NCBI GenBank assembly: GCA_031581145.1
Contig: JAVLBP010000006.1
Coordinates: 1-64,000 of the forward strand
Direction of reading: 5' to 3'
Source: UBA8296 sp031581145
GTDB lineage: Bacteria > Bacteroidota > Rhodothermia > Balneolales > Balneolaceae
Length of the DNA stretch: 64,000 bases
Part shown: positions 24,311 to 34,472 of the stretch, in pieces
Layout: the number at the start of each line of letters is the position of its first letter
Numbering within the stretch: position 1 is the first letter of the stretch
The notes under the pieces: model-generated
What the model was told of the DNA's origin: nothing
The model's database searches: none
What the model saw: only the letters and a program-made list of their open reading frames with translations
Translations under genes and position numbers: made by a program

Positions 24311-25489
24311 ATGCACTCCGTAGTCGTCGTTGCGGCGAAACGCACTCCTATTGGCTCATTTGGCGGTTCGCTGTCCTCCTTTTCTGCAGCGGAGCTCGGG
24401 GCCATGGCGATGTACGAAGTCCTCAAAACAGCTGGTGTGCCAGGTGAACAGGTTGATGAGGTGATCTTCGGCCATGTTTTATCTGCCGGTGCTGGGCAAG
24501 CTCCTGTACGCCAAGCACTCATCAAAGCAGGATTACCCAACACTGTACCGGCTACGGCAGTCAACAAAGTGTGTGCCTCTGGCATGCGATCGGTCATGGT
24601 GGCTATGGACCAGATTGCTTTAGGGCATTCCGATGTCATCGTGGCAGGTGGAATGGAAAGTATGAGCCAGGTTCCTTACTACCTACCCTCGCAACGTTTT
24701 GGGTCAAAATTGGGCCATACGCAAGTTCAGGATGGGATTCTCAAAGATGGGCTCTGGGATGTCTATAATGATTACCATATGGGCTCAGCAGCGGAGTTGT
24801 GCGCACGCGAATGCTCCATCTCTAGAGAAGATCAGGATGCCTTTGCCATTGAATCCTACAAAAGAGCGCAAAGTGCGCAAGAATCTGGCGCCTTCGATGA
24901 CGAACGCTTTGAGGTAAAAGTGGTGGGTCGCAAGGGGGAAGCGACGATGGTTCGGGACGATGAAGAACTCTCAAAAGCTCAATTTGATCGCATCCCAACA
25001 CTGAAGCCTGTGTTTGAAAAAGAGGGTACAGTGACCGCTGCCAATGCGAGCTCACTCAATGATGGCGCTGCAGCATTATTGCTTATGAGTGAATCCAAGG
25101 CTAAGGAGCTTGGAGTGACTCCTTTGGCCAAACTCCATAGTCATGGGAGTGCAGCTCAAGCACCGGAATGGTTCACAACAACCCCATCCCTCGCTATACC
25201 CAAGGCCTTAGAACGGGCAGGGCGTCAAACATCAGACATTGATCTTTTTGAGATTAATGAGGCGTTTTCTGTTGTCTCCTTAGTCAATAACCAGAAACTT
25301 GATCTCGACCCTGAGCAGGTGGATGTTCATGGCGGTGCGGTAAGTCTTGGGCACCCTATCGGTTGTTCGGGAGCTCGCATCTTGGTTACCCTAATTCACG
25401 CCCTAGGATGGCACTCCAAGTCTATGGGGTGCGCCGGCATATGCAACGGTGGAGGTGGCGCCTCTGCCATGGTGGTAGAAAGACTATAA
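24311..25489 (+). CDS. acetyl-CoA C-acyltransferase (thiolase)
   Basis: 392 residues, the standard thiolase length. The acyl-enzyme Cys88 is in NKVCASGMRS; VAGGMESMSQVPYYLP, INEAFSVV, GGAVSLGHPIGCSGARI (catalytic His) and GICNGGGGASAMV (second Cys) complete the active site. The motif set fits biosynthetic/degradative acetoacetyl-CoA thiolases (AtoB/PhaA). It condenses or cleaves acetoacetyl-CoA and could process the crotonyl-CoA made by the glutaryl-CoA dehydrogenase at 16958. No hydroxyacyl-CoA dehydrogenase is adjacent. A hairpin with a T-run lies about 115 bp downstream. Confidence 0.92.
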   Translation: MHSVVVVAAKRTPIGSFGGSLSSFSAAELGAMAMYEVLKTAGVPGEQVDEVIFGHVLSAGAGQAPVRQALIKAGLPNTVPATAVNKVCASGMRSVMVAMDQIALGHSDVIVAGGMESMSQVPYYLPSQRFGSKLGHTQVQDGILKDGLWDVYNDYHMGSAAELCARECSISREDQDAFAIESYKRAQSAQESGAFDDERFEVKVVGRKGEATMVRDDEELSKAQFDRIPTLKPVFEKEGTVTAANASSLNDGAAALLLMSESKAKELGVTPLAKLHSHGSAAQAPEWFTTTPSLAIPKALERAGRQTSDIDLFEINEAFSVVSLVNNQKLDLDPEQVDVHGGAVSLGHPIGCSGARILVTLIHALGWHSKSMGCAGICNGGGGASAMVVERL

Positions 25490-25492
25490 TCA

Positions 25493-25521
25493 TTGTTTTT
25501 TTATAATTAAGGGTGTATGTT
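25493..25521 (+). promoter_or_regulatory. possible porU promoter
   Basis: TTGTTT (25493-25498), 17 bp, TATGTT (25516-25521) in an AT-rich gap. The -10 overlaps a 5-bp inverted repeat TGTAT-gtta-ATACA (25514-25527). The predicted leader is about 100 nt and would contain the terminator-like hairpin at 25603. AT-richness makes chance matches likely. Confidence 0.3.
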
Positions 25522-25602
25522 AATACATAATTCCTATCAAAAACGCAGTTTCTGCCTATCGAATCAACGCTACGACGTCTAACACAACCCTAACTCGTAG
25601 TT

Positions 25603-25629
25603 GAGCTTTGCTCGTAAAGCTCTCTTTTT
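25603..25629 (+). terminator. Rho-independent-terminator-like hairpin directly before porU
   Basis: GAGCTTT (25603-25609), a 6-nt loop and AAAGCTC (25616-25622) form a perfect 7-bp stem, followed by TCTTTTT (25623-25629). The porU ATG follows at 25631. It could end thiolase transcripts, but no promoter fits between it and the ATG, so porU transcripts would have to read through it, which suggests attenuation. If porU starts further downstream, a plain terminator is possible. Confidence 0.55.
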
Positions 25630-25630
25630 G

Positions 25631-28600
25631 ATGATTCGATTGTTGTACCCTTACATTTTGTTGTGCCCATACATAGTGTGTAGTTACCTGCGGGCTCATG
25701 TTGTATCGCCTGTCTCGCGGCTTTGTTTACCCGTCTTACGAATCTGTCGTGCTCAGCTTTGTGCCTATGGTCTATTTGGGCTAACACTACTTGGGATGGT
25801 CCATGCATCAGCTACACAAACTCAGGCTCAGTCCATTCAAGAAGTCCAACGTACGATGGATTGGATCGATTTTGAGGTTCACAATCCAGATGGGGTACTT
25901 TCAGTTCCACTTTCAATGCTTGTTGAAGCTCCTGTGCGAGGAGACGTTGAGGTCCTTTCTTCGTCGCGTGAGAGGCCAGAGCAGCGAACATCTAGTCAGG
26001 GCCTTTCTGCGGTTTCAAAAAACACCGATGCTCTAGGTATTGCTTCTTCGCTTCCCTTGGCTGAGGTTGTCTCATATGCGGGTAAAGGCTCAGAGCTACG
26101 AGTCTCTTTGTGGAATGGCACCACTGTCTTAACCAGTGCCCGTATCCGAGTCTACCTTGACCCACAACGTCCCTCTGAATCGAGCGTGACCGACCGTACG
26201 ACAGAATTCCGACAACAAACAGATTCACCTCTTGCCTCAGGGACATGGATCCGATTTGCGATCCAAGAATCTGGTCTGTACCAGTTGAGCCCCTCCGAGC
26301 TCACGGAAGCATCGTCTTCATTTACAGGGATAAGCTCCGATCAACTCCAATGTTGGGGGCGACCCGGCGTGGAGCTTCCTGAGGTAAATACTGCCCCTCG
26401 GATTTCTTTCCAGCAACTCCCTTTGCGCATTAGCGATGGAGGTGATGGCGCGTTTGATAACAATGATCAAGCATGGGTTTATGTGGAGGGACCCACAGGT
26501 ACACGTGTCGCATCCGATGGTACGCTTGAGCATCGTGTTCATGACAGCGCTACCCAAACGTACCTTTATTGCACCCCTGATGGGGATCCTGATGCAACTC
26601 TTCGAATGGACACAGGGGGCACGACTCAAGCACCCATTCAAGAGGAAGGGCGTCAACTTGCATGGATTGAAGAGGATTTGCGCAAATCAGAGGATAAAAT
26701 TCGATCGGGTCGACAGTGGTTGGGTCAGGCGCTTCAAGCAACAGGTGCCGCGTCTTCAGCGAGTATTTTACAGGTCGAGGAATCTCATGTCGTAGCCAAC
26801 ACCCCTATGAGGGTGACCTCACAATGGGTAGGCCGTTCGCTTTCTGCTGTGACCGTCACTCAATTTGTAAACAGTGGGAGTGCTGGCAATACCACCATCC
26901 CGAGAATATCGAGTTATACCTCTGAAGAAGGTCTCTCTGGCGTGCAACGAACCCTTTCAGGAGTGGGCACCTTTACCCCTTCGAACGGTGTCTATGACTT
27001 AAATGCCTCGATGTCTACAAGTGATGCATCTGGCGAAGCTTTTTTGGACTGGGCAAGACTCGAGTACCGAAGTACATTGACCGCTCAAGATGGCATGCTC
27101 CAGTTTTATGGGATTCAAGGGACGCCTACTGGCCAAGCCCTACGTTATGCAGTTGGAGGCTTTGAAAGCACCCCTGTTGCCTTAGAGATGAGTGATCCCA
27201 TGTCACCACGATGGCTGCCCGTCACGTCTGAAGCAGTTTCTGGGCAAACCAAGCAGCTGGTTCACATCGATGAGACGTCAAATCATGGGGAGGCCACTGC
27301 CATACTTGTGAGCTCGTCACCCAAAGTCTTAACGCAAGCAGAATTGATTGCCAATCAGAATCTTAAGGGGACACATCCTGATGCCGATGTGATTGTCGTG
27401 ACGGATGAAGGCTTACTTGAGGCGGCAAACGAATGGGCGGACTATCGCACATCGACTCGAGATCTTTCGATTCATGTGGTGACGCAAGAGGCCATCTTTC
27501 ATGAGTTTAGTGCCGGTGCTGTGGATCCAGTAGCTATCCGTGATTATCTAAAACATCTCTGGGACGGAGCATCGCAAGATCTTGGACGTGCGCCAAGGAC
27601 ACTATTTTTGTTTGGAGACGCCACCTACGATCCGCGAGGTATTGTGGAATCAAATCGACAAAATCGTGTAGTGACGTGGCAAAGCGAAGAGTCTCTCAAT
27701 CGCATTAATAGCTACGGCAGCGATGACTTTTTCGTCCTCCTTAACAATGGTGAGGGGCGTTGGTCCCCTGGGTCGTCCAATGAACGGATTGATATGGGCG
27801 TGGGTAGATGGCCTGTGCAATCGGTGCAGGAAGCGTCCGTTCTGCTCCAAAAGCTCAAAACCTATGAGTCTATGCCCTCCAAAGGGGACTGGAGAACCAA
27901 ATTTACGTTTGTGTCCGATGATGATTTCCCGGAGGTAGAGATCAATCGTGATCTTCATGCGATTAATGCAGAGGGGACGGCGGAAGTGATTGATGCGAAT
28001 GCAGCAGGATTGAAGATAGATCGAATTTACATGCTCTCTTACCCCGTTGAGAATACGGGCGGTGGGCGCCGAGTTCCTCAAGCCAATGCCGATGTATTGA
28101 GTGCGTTTAATGAAGGGTCTTTGGTGATGAACTATTCCGGCCATGGCAATCAGTTTGTGTTGGCGGATGAGCAACTCTTTACCACCGATGTGATTCCCTT
28201 ATTATCCAACACCACAAGGCCATCCATTTTTGTCACGGCGACTTGCCAATTTGGTCGATATGACGATACGGATGCACAATCCGGCGCGGAACAGATCTTG
28301 TTAACCCCAAATGGTGGGGCGATTGCCTCGTTTACCACAACAAGAGTGGTCTATACGTCCTCAAGCCCTGGAGCCAATAATTTTGGCCTCAATATTCAGC
28401 TAACTCGAGCCATGATTGCCCGAGAGTCCAATGGGCATCCCAGAACATTGGGTGAGATTTACCGCCGGACAAAAAACACCTCTGAGGGTGCGGGTTTTAA
28501 TTCTCGCAAGTTTATTCTGCTGGGAGATCCAACCATGCGGATGGGGCTGCCTGAGCAACAGCTCACATTTGAGACGCTTAATGGGGAGTCGTTAACTCAA

Positions 28601-29722
28601 GATCCTGCACCCGATGACCCCCTACTGTCACTCCAAGCGCTCGACGAGGTCACCGTGACAGGTCGTGTAATGGATCCATTAAGCAGGCTAACCTCCACCA
28701 CATTCAATGGCGAGATGATCTTGCGTTTGTACGACGCTGAGCGTGAGGTAAGCCTTCCAGATCGTGAGTGGGTGAACGAAGGGCGTTGCTACCTTGAAAA
28801 CTGTGCCTACACCGCGGAAACTGATTTGCTCTACACGGGGCGTGTGTCAGTGACGCAAGGCGAATTTGAAACGACCTTTCGGATCCCACGAGATGTTCGA
28901 TTTGACGAAAAACCGGCTCGCCTTTTGGGCTACGTCACGTCTGCGACATCGGATGGCGTGTCGAGTACTGGCGGAACCTCAGCGTCTGGAAGGGATGCCT
29001 CTGGCTCCACCAATGCGTTTCGGTTCGAAGGGGTCAACACAGAGGTCCAAAATGATGGACAAGGCCCGCAGGTCGACCTTTATCTCAATAGCCCAGATTT
29101 TGTGAATGGCACATTAACCAACCCAAACCCAACCCTATTCGTTGAGTTGCGCGACGAAACCGGGGTCAACACATCCGCAACAGGTATAGGACATGAGATC
29201 ATAGCTACAATCGATACACAACCAACACAGGAAATCGTCTTGAATGACTATTTCCAAGCCAACCTTGACGATTACCGTGGAGGTCGAATCGAATACCCCC
29301 TTCAGGATCTACCTGAAGGGGCGTACACGCTTGAAGTTCGAGCATGGGACGTATTCAACAATCCAACGGAGGAGGCCATCGCGTTTGACGTGGCTACATC
29401 CGATGAATTACAGATTCGGGGCGTGGCAAACTACCCCAATCCGATGAATTCGTTTACACGCTTTTATTTCGAGCATAATCAACCGGGAGTCCCTCTAGAC
29501 GTCGATGTTCGCATCTTCACACTAAGTGGAAAACCGGTGATGCATCTCAGAGAAACCTTACAAACATCCAGTGCATATGCTTACATTGAATGGAATGGTC
29601 GCGACCGGGATTATGATCGCCTGGCTAACGGTACTTATCTTTATGTGCTTCGGGTTGGAGCAGATACCGGCCAAGGAAGACAATCCAGACAAAAAACAGA
29701 AACGCTCGTCATCCTTCAATAA
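25631..29722 (+). CDS. porU: type IX secretion system sortase PorU (C25 peptidase)
   Basis: 1363 residues from the ATG at 25631; an upstream TTG at 25601 lies in a hairpin and is unlikely. The N terminus is hydrophobic with a signal-peptide core near AYGLFGLTLLGMVHASA. The gingipain-like C25 domain has LFLFGDATYDPRG, then catalytic His838 in NYSGHGN and Cys872 in TATCQFGRYD, 34 residues apart; GDPTMRMG closes it. The C terminus is a FlgD-like type A sorting domain (ANYPNPMNSFTRFYF to NGTYLYVLRVG). PorU sits on the outer membrane, removes C-terminal signals from T9SS cargo and transfers them to lipid. porV follows 49 bp later. Confidence 0.92.
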   Translation: MIRLLYPYILLCPYIVCSYLRAHVVSPVSRLCLPVLRICRAQLCAYGLFGLTLLGMVHASATQTQAQSIQEVQRTMDWIDFEVHNPDGVLSVPLSMLVEAPVRGDVEVLSSSRERPEQRTSSQGLSAVSKNTDALGIASSLPLAEVVSYAGKGSELRVSLWNGTTVLTSARIRVYLDPQRPSESSVTDRTTEFRQQTDSPLASGTWIRFAIQESGLYQLSPSELTEASSSFTGISSDQLQCWGRPGVELPEVNTAPRISFQQLPLRISDGGDGAFDNNDQAWVYVEGPTGTRVASDGTLEHRVHDSATQTYLYCTPDGDPDATLRMDTGGTTQAPIQEEGRQLAWIEEDLRKSEDKIRSGRQWLGQALQATGAASSASILQVEESHVVANTPMRVTSQWVGRSLSAVTVTQFVNSGSAGNTTIPRISSYTSEEGLSGVQRTLSGVGTFTPSNGVYDLNASMSTSDASGEAFLDWARLEYRSTLTAQDGMLQFYGIQGTPTGQALRYAVGGFESTPVALEMSDPMSPRWLPVTSEAVSGQTKQLVHIDETSNHGEATAILVSSSPKVLTQAELIANQNLKGTHPDADVIVVTDEGLLEAANEWADYRTSTRDLSIHVVTQEAIFHEFSAGAVDPVAIRDYLKHLWDGASQDLGRAPRTLFLFGDATYDPRGIVESNRQNRVVTWQSEESLNRINSYGSDDFFVLLNNGEGRWSPGSSNERIDMGVGRWPVQSVQEASVLLQKLKTYESMPSKGDWRTKFTFVSDDDFPEVEINRDLHAINAEGTAEVIDANAAGLKIDRIYMLSYPVENTGGGRRVPQANADVLSAFNEGSLVMNYSGHGNQFVLADEQLFTTDVIPLLSNTTRPSIFVTATCQFGRYDDTDAQSGAEQILLTPNGGAIASFTTTRVVYTSSSPGANNFGLNIQLTRAMIARESNGHPRTLGEIYRRTKNTSEGAGFNSRKFILLGDPTMRMGLPEQQLTFETLNGESLTQDPAPDDPLLSLQALDEVTVTGRVMDPLSRLTSTTFNGEMILRLYDAEREVSLPDREWVNEGRCYLENCAYTAETDLLYTGRVSVTQGEFETTFRIPRDVRFDEKPARLLGYVTSATSDGVSSTGGTSASGRDASGSTNAFRFEGVNTEVQNDGQGPQVDLYLNSPDFVNGTLTNPNPTLFVELRDETGVNTSATGIGHEIIATIDTQPTQEIVLNDYFQANLDDYRGGRIEYPLQDLPEGAYTLEVRAWDVFNNPTEEAIAFDVATSDELQIRGVANYPNPMNSFTRFYFEHNQPGVPLDVDVRIFTLSGKPVMHLRETLQTSSAYAYIEWNGRDRDYDRLANGTYLYVLRVGADTGQGRQSRQKTETLVILQ

Positions 29723-29771
29723 TTGAAGGTGAGCCCCGTTATGAACCTATAAAATTGAAATCAAACGTCTT

Positions 29772-30890
29772 ATGATTCGTCGACTTTGCCTCCTGGCAGC
29801 CTTTTTGGGTTGCACAGGTCTTGGACATGCCCAAGTTGGGATTACGGCTGTCCCTTTCTTACAAATTGAACCCGACTCGCGTGCTGCGGGGATGGGCAAC
29901 ACCGGTGTAGCACTTGCCGATAATGCCTCGGCCATCTTTTGGAATCCCGCAGGTCTTGCGTTCCAGCGTCAAACCAATGTGAGTATTACCCACGCCAATT
30001 GGTTGCCAGCCTTCAACGCAAACCTCTTCTATGATTATCTCGTGGGCGCTGTTCACGTCGATGGAATCGGTACACTTGGTGGACATATCACCTTTCTAAA
30101 TCTTGGTGAACAAACGCGGACCGACGAAACGGGGCTTGAACTGGGCCGTTTCAATAGTTATGAGCTTGCTGCTGGACTTTCCTATGGGTATGAATTAAGT
30201 GATAATCTTGCCCTCGGAACTGGCTTTCGGTTTATCTATTCGTCACTTGCCAGTGGAAGTGTTGGGGGGCAGCGAGTCAACCCAGGCTCGAGCGTTGGGC
30301 TTGATCTAGCGGCCATGTACCGCACCAATGAACTGAATATTGGCAACAAAATCGGCCGTTTTCAAGCAGGTGTGAATCTCTCCAACATCGGTCCAGGTGT
30401 TCAATACACTGATAATGCCCAAAAGGATCCTCTACCCACCATGTTTCGATTTGGATGGGCGTTCACGATGGAGTTAGACCAAAATGGAGTCAACACCCTG
30501 ACCCTCGCTCAAGACATTTCAAAGGTAATGGCTCGCAATGAACAAGTCGTCGCCAACGGGGATACGACGTTTCAGAGCATGCCTGTACTGAAGGCGCTCT
30601 TCAAATCTTGGGGGTCTTATGAACGAAACACGGGGATTGAGACCGTCGAGCTGAGCTTTATGGATCAGCTCATGATGGGCGTTGGGCTGGAGTATACGTA
30701 CAACGATTTGTTTTCGCTTCGAAGTGGCTACTACACCGAGCATGAGTATAATGGTAATCGGAAATTTGTCACGCTTGGTGCAGGTTTACGGTATGCCATG
30801 TTTGGCGTCGATTTCAGTTATATTTATACCCTAGAAGAGGATCATCCCCTCGCCGACACCATCCGTTTGAGCGTATTGCTCAACTTGTAA
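29772..30890 (+). CDS. porV: type IX secretion outer-membrane protein PorV
   Basis: 372 residues. Signal peptide LCLLAAFLGCTGLGHAQ, then the PorV hallmark FLQIEPDSRAAGMGNTGVAL with NASAIFWNPAGLAF, and a FadL-like 14-strand barrel ending in alternating aromatic strands (DFSYIYTLEE, IRLSVLLNL). PorV carries cargo from the Sov translocon to the PorU attachment complex. The gene follows porU as in other T9SS genomes. The other core genes (porK, L, M, N, sov) are not in the window. Confidence 0.92.
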   Translation: MIRRLCLLAAFLGCTGLGHAQVGITAVPFLQIEPDSRAAGMGNTGVALADNASAIFWNPAGLAFQRQTNVSITHANWLPAFNANLFYDYLVGAVHVDGIGTLGGHITFLNLGEQTRTDETGLELGRFNSYELAAGLSYGYELSDNLALGTGFRFIYSSLASGSVGGQRVNPGSSVGLDLAAMYRTNELNIGNKIGRFQAGVNLSNIGPGVQYTDNAQKDPLPTMFRFGWAFTMELDQNGVNTLTLAQDISKVMARNEQVVANGDTTFQSMPVLKALFKSWGSYERNTGIETVELSFMDQLMMGVGLEYTYNDLFSLRSGYYTEHEYNGNRKFVTLGAGLRYAMFGVDFSYIYTLEEDHPLADTIRLSVLLNL

Positions 30891-30902
30891 GCTGTAGAAT
30901 GA

Positions 30903-33900
30903 ATGACCTTGAGACGACGTCTCTCCTGTAGATTTAGTGGAAAGCTACCATGGACCGTCGTCCAAGCCGTTTTAAACGGTATCCTTGTGATTGGGGGGCT
31001 CCTGATATGCGTGCTGTGGTTGTCGGCTCCTGTTGCAGAGGCACAAGACGTACAGGCACAAAATCCTGCAACTGCCAGGCCCGCCCCTGTAGAAGGTGAG
31101 TATGCACTTGTTGCCCTCCGCGTGGAATTTCAACCCGATGATAATCCTTTTACCTCTGGAAGTGGCACCTTCGGACCAGGGTCCATTCCCTATCTGGAAG
31201 AGTTGGCCACAAACATCGACCCTCTTCCGCATGACGCTGATTATGTAAAAAGTCACCTGGAGTTTGCATCAAACTATTTTGCAACTCAATCAGCCGGCCG
31301 CGTGTCGATCAAGACCTTCGTATTACCTGAAGTGGTGCGTGTCTCCAAGCCCATGGAGGCTTACTCACCCGTTGGCGAAGATCCTACAAACGAACCCATT
31401 GCTGAATTGACCCACGAAGCTTGGTCTTTGTCTGCCACCCTTGCAAGCCATCAATCAACACTACAAACGATTTTGGACCAAGGTATTCCTGCTGATCAAG
31501 TGATTTTTGTGATCGTACATGCAGGCATAGGCCGCGACATTGAGTTAACGGGAACTACCTTAGAGAAAACGCCACAAGATCTCCCCTCTGTATTTTTAGA
31601 CCAGCAAGCACTTGTGGATTTGGAGGCATCACCCAATGGAGGTGGCTTTGGGGGCGGTAACTTTCGCGGTGCCATCGCGACGGGTGTGCCTAATTTGGAG
31701 GTTACCCATGGCATGCTTATCCCCCGGACCCAAACCAGAAAGGGGTTTTACATCAATGATGAGCCATTTCTAGTCCCTTTGTCTATTAATGGGATGCTCA
31801 GTGCTCAAATTGGGAGCTTTTTTGGGCTGCCTGACATGTTTAATACCGAGTCGGGAGAGTCTGGCATTGGGCGGTTTGGCCTGATGGATGGCGCGGGGAT
31901 TTTTGCCGTTGCTGGGTTGTTTCCCCCCAATATGTCTGCCTGGGAAAAGCAGTGGCTAGGGTGGGTTGAGCCACAATCGGTCTCTGAGGAAGACTTTAGC
32001 TCGTTTGGATCGGCTTCTGTCAGCCTTGCAGCTGCTCGAAATGATCTCGAAGGCGATGTGCTTCGGCTTGAAACCTTGGCGGCGGATTACTTTTTGATTG
32101 AGAATCGTCACCGTAATCCCTCAAGCGAGCTCATTGAATTGACGTTTAGAATGCCAGATGGATCCGAAGACGTTATCACACGTCCCGCGACCGATTCACT
32201 TTTTTCGGTTCAATTTGAGGGATTTGATCAATCCTTGCCCAAAGGTGTATTGGTCGATGTGAGTCATTATGATGTGGCTTTACCCGGTGGCTTGGATGTA
32301 GGGGAAGACCAAGAAGAAGGTACCGAGGATGATCGAGCATTGATGGGGGGCGTCCTGATCTGGCATGTTCAACCTGGTAAGATTTCCACGGCACTTGCCC
32401 AAGGTGAGGGTCTCAATGACGATCCAGATGCCCGCGGTGTAGATCTTGAAGAGGCCGATGGCGCGCAGGATATTGGCTTCCAAACCCAAGTGGGCGTCAC
32501 CACGTTTGACGCAACAGGATCCGCCTTTGATTTTTGGTGGAATGGCAACGATGCCCGTGTCGTACGACCTGGTGGACAGGATATTCAGTTGTATGCTAAT
32601 CGCTTTGACGCAACCACGATTCCATCCAATCATACGACTCTTGGCGCACCCACATGGTTTGAGTTATCCGACTTTTCGGACGCTCAACCCGTGACAACAT
32701 TTTCCCTTCGCAAAGCCACCGAGAGGCAAGATCAAGCATGGCTCCAACGACTTTTTGTGAAGTCACTTGAGGATTTAGACCCGAGTCTTGAGGAGCAGCC
32801 AGCCGATGATGTGGCGTCACTACCCATGGCAAGCCCAGACATTGCCACTCCTGAGATGCAAACCTCTGACATGGCAAGCTGGGAATCAGATTCTTGGTCA
32901 TACGCATGGTTTGCGAGCCATCAAGCTCTTTGGGAACTTCAGTGGCCAAAAACTACAGGCTCCTATGGATCGGGAAGTGTGCAACTCCAAAAAGTTGCCA
33001 ATGGCACCTTTGGAGCTCCTTTATTTGATGGTGAGCGGCTTCTTGTGGGGCGTCTCAAAAAGGATGCAACGGAGGTCATGGCCTTCGCATGTTCCGAGCC
33101 AGCAGGATGTTCGGATGGCCAAACCGTAGCCGCACCCTTGTGGGAGACGACTCTTTCTAACCAACCCCAATCGACTCTCATCGCTTCATTACGCCGAGTC
33201 GATGACCATACGATTGCAGCTTTGTATTCCACATGGCGAATAGATACTCGCACAGGGGAGTCACTCATGAGTCTTGGTCAACCTTTTCTTGAAAATCGTA
33301 TTGATGGCTATCATGCCAAATGGACAGGCTCCACCGTTGAACTTCAAACCCCATCAGGGTCTGGAAGCATCTCCACAAATAAGGATCTTCTGCGTCTTCT
33401 TGAGCCCCTTTATTCTAATGATGGCAGTAATGATGCTACCCTTGTGGATGGATTTCAACCCCCATCGCTGCATTGGATAGAACGACGTCACACAAATGGA
33501 GAGCGTCTTGGCTTCGATTTGGTGCTATCGGCTGAAGGCCAAGCCAAATGGGTCGATTTGTCCAAACCGGTCTCACAGTGGTCTGCTACGCCACTCAACA
33601 CATCCGGTGAAACACCTAGCTCTATCAACTCGTGGATGGATGTAGACCAAGATCAGATCTTAGATTGGGTCTTTCCTTACAGCGATAGGGCGTCATGGGC
33701 TGCCCTCAGTCTTGAGGGAGGAGTAGCTAATGGATTTCCCTGGTCTGCGCAAGATCCATTATTAGCAGGTACCACATGGATTGATCGACCGTTAGGCATT
33801 CGACTCACGAACGTATCCGAAGAGGGTGCTACCAATAATACCGCCTCGACTACGACAGACATTCTCGCATTACCCCAGACACTGGAAGGAACCATCGCAT

Positions 33901-34472
33901 TGCACCCTGTGGCCTTGACCCCGTCGCCCATCACACGTCGACCAATTAGTCTCGGAAGCACGCTAGGCTCTACACATGAGCCAAATGAGCCCAAAACAAA
34001 TCACTCCTTAAAACTTGCGTTTGTGGGTGATGAGCTTGTGAGCGTTAGCCCATCCGGCGAGGTTGTTCTCTACAGACTACCACAAGATGCTGAGGTCACA
34101 CTTGGGCAGTCTGTTACGTCATGGGCAGGGTATGGCACCGCCTCGACAATGGTGGATGGAGCAGAACCAAACCAGCCCAATGAGCGCCTTTTGGTCCTAG
34201 ATGAAGTGTACAATTGGCCCAATCCAGCAAATGAGGAAACCGTCATCAGGGCGATGACTACCTCAGAGGCTACAATTCATGTGCATGTCATCACAATGGC
34301 AGGGGTGACCCGTTTCAAAGGTGAATTTACGAGTCTTGGTGTAGCCCCTGCAGAACTACCCATAGACACTTCGGACTGGTCATCTGGCGTGTATGTTGTG
34401 CGGGTGACCGCTCGATCAACCGATGGATCGACCAAAGATGAGCATCAATTTAATTTGGCCATCATTCGATGA
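30903..34472 (+). CDS. T9SS-exported M6-type protein with a lost zinc site
   Basis: 1189 residues. The signal sequence has core GILVIGGLLICVLWLSAPVAEA. The body aligns with M6 (immune inhibitor A-like) proteases: YVKSHLEFASNYFATQSAGR, VIFVIVHAGIGRD, FGLPDMFNTESG, GRFGLMDGAG and MSAWEKQWLGWVEP. Where active members have HExxH, this protein reads AQIGS (301-305; bases 31803-31817): both His and the Glu are gone, while the flanking GLPDxxxT and SAWEKxxLGW motifs are intact. The C terminus (YNWPNPANEETVIR to GVYVVRVTA) is a type A sorting domain. It is probably a surface pseudoprotease, cargo of PorU/PorV. It overlaps the next gene by four bases. Confidence 0.85.
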   Translation: MTLRRRLSCRFSGKLPWTVVQAVLNGILVIGGLLICVLWLSAPVAEAQDVQAQNPATARPAPVEGEYALVALRVEFQPDDNPFTSGSGTFGPGSIPYLEELATNIDPLPHDADYVKSHLEFASNYFATQSAGRVSIKTFVLPEVVRVSKPMEAYSPVGEDPTNEPIAELTHEAWSLSATLASHQSTLQTILDQGIPADQVIFVIVHAGIGRDIELTGTTLEKTPQDLPSVFLDQQALVDLEASPNGGGFGGGNFRGAIATGVPNLEVTHGMLIPRTQTRKGFYINDEPFLVPLSINGMLSAQIGSFFGLPDMFNTESGESGIGRFGLMDGAGIFAVAGLFPPNMSAWEKQWLGWVEPQSVSEEDFSSFGSASVSLAAARNDLEGDVLRLETLAADYFLIENRHRNPSSELIELTFRMPDGSEDVITRPATDSLFSVQFEGFDQSLPKGVLVDVSHYDVALPGGLDVGEDQEEGTEDDRALMGGVLIWHVQPGKISTALAQGEGLNDDPDARGVDLEEADGAQDIGFQTQVGVTTFDATGSAFDFWWNGNDARVVRPGGQDIQLYANRFDATTIPSNHTTLGAPTWFELSDFSDAQPVTTFSLRKATERQDQAWLQRLFVKSLEDLDPSLEEQPADDVASLPMASPDIATPEMQTSDMASWESDSWSYAWFASHQALWELQWPKTTGSYGSGSVQLQKVANGTFGAPLFDGERLLVGRLKKDATEVMAFACSEPAGCSDGQTVAAPLWETTLSNQPQSTLIASLRRVDDHTIAALYSTWRIDTRTGESLMSLGQPFLENRIDGYHAKWTGSTVELQTPSGSGSISTNKDLLRLLEPLYSNDGSNDATLVDGFQPPSLHWIERRHTNGERLGFDLVLSAEGQAKWVDLSKPVSQWSATPLNTSGETPSSINSWMDVDQDQILDWVFPYSDRASWAALSLEGGVANGFPWSAQDPLLAGTTWIDRPLGIRLTNVSEEGATNNTASTTTDILALPQTLEGTIALHPVALTPSPITRRPISLGSTLGSTHEPNEPKTNHSLKLAFVGDELVSVSPSGEVVLYRLPQDAEVTLGQSVTSWAGYGTASTMVDGAEPNQPNERLLVLDEVYNWPNPANEETVIRAMTTSEATIHVHVITMAGVTRFKGEFTSLGVAPAELPIDTSDWSSGVYVVRVTARSTDGSTKDEHQFNLAIIR

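Noticed and set aside
25601..25631. TTG start of porU at 25601
   Set aside because: It lies inside a hairpin with a T-run, and the added residues have no family support.
27650..28174. 174-codon minus-strand frame inside porU
   Set aside because: It is opposite the conserved C25 peptidase domain, with no start context or domain of its own.
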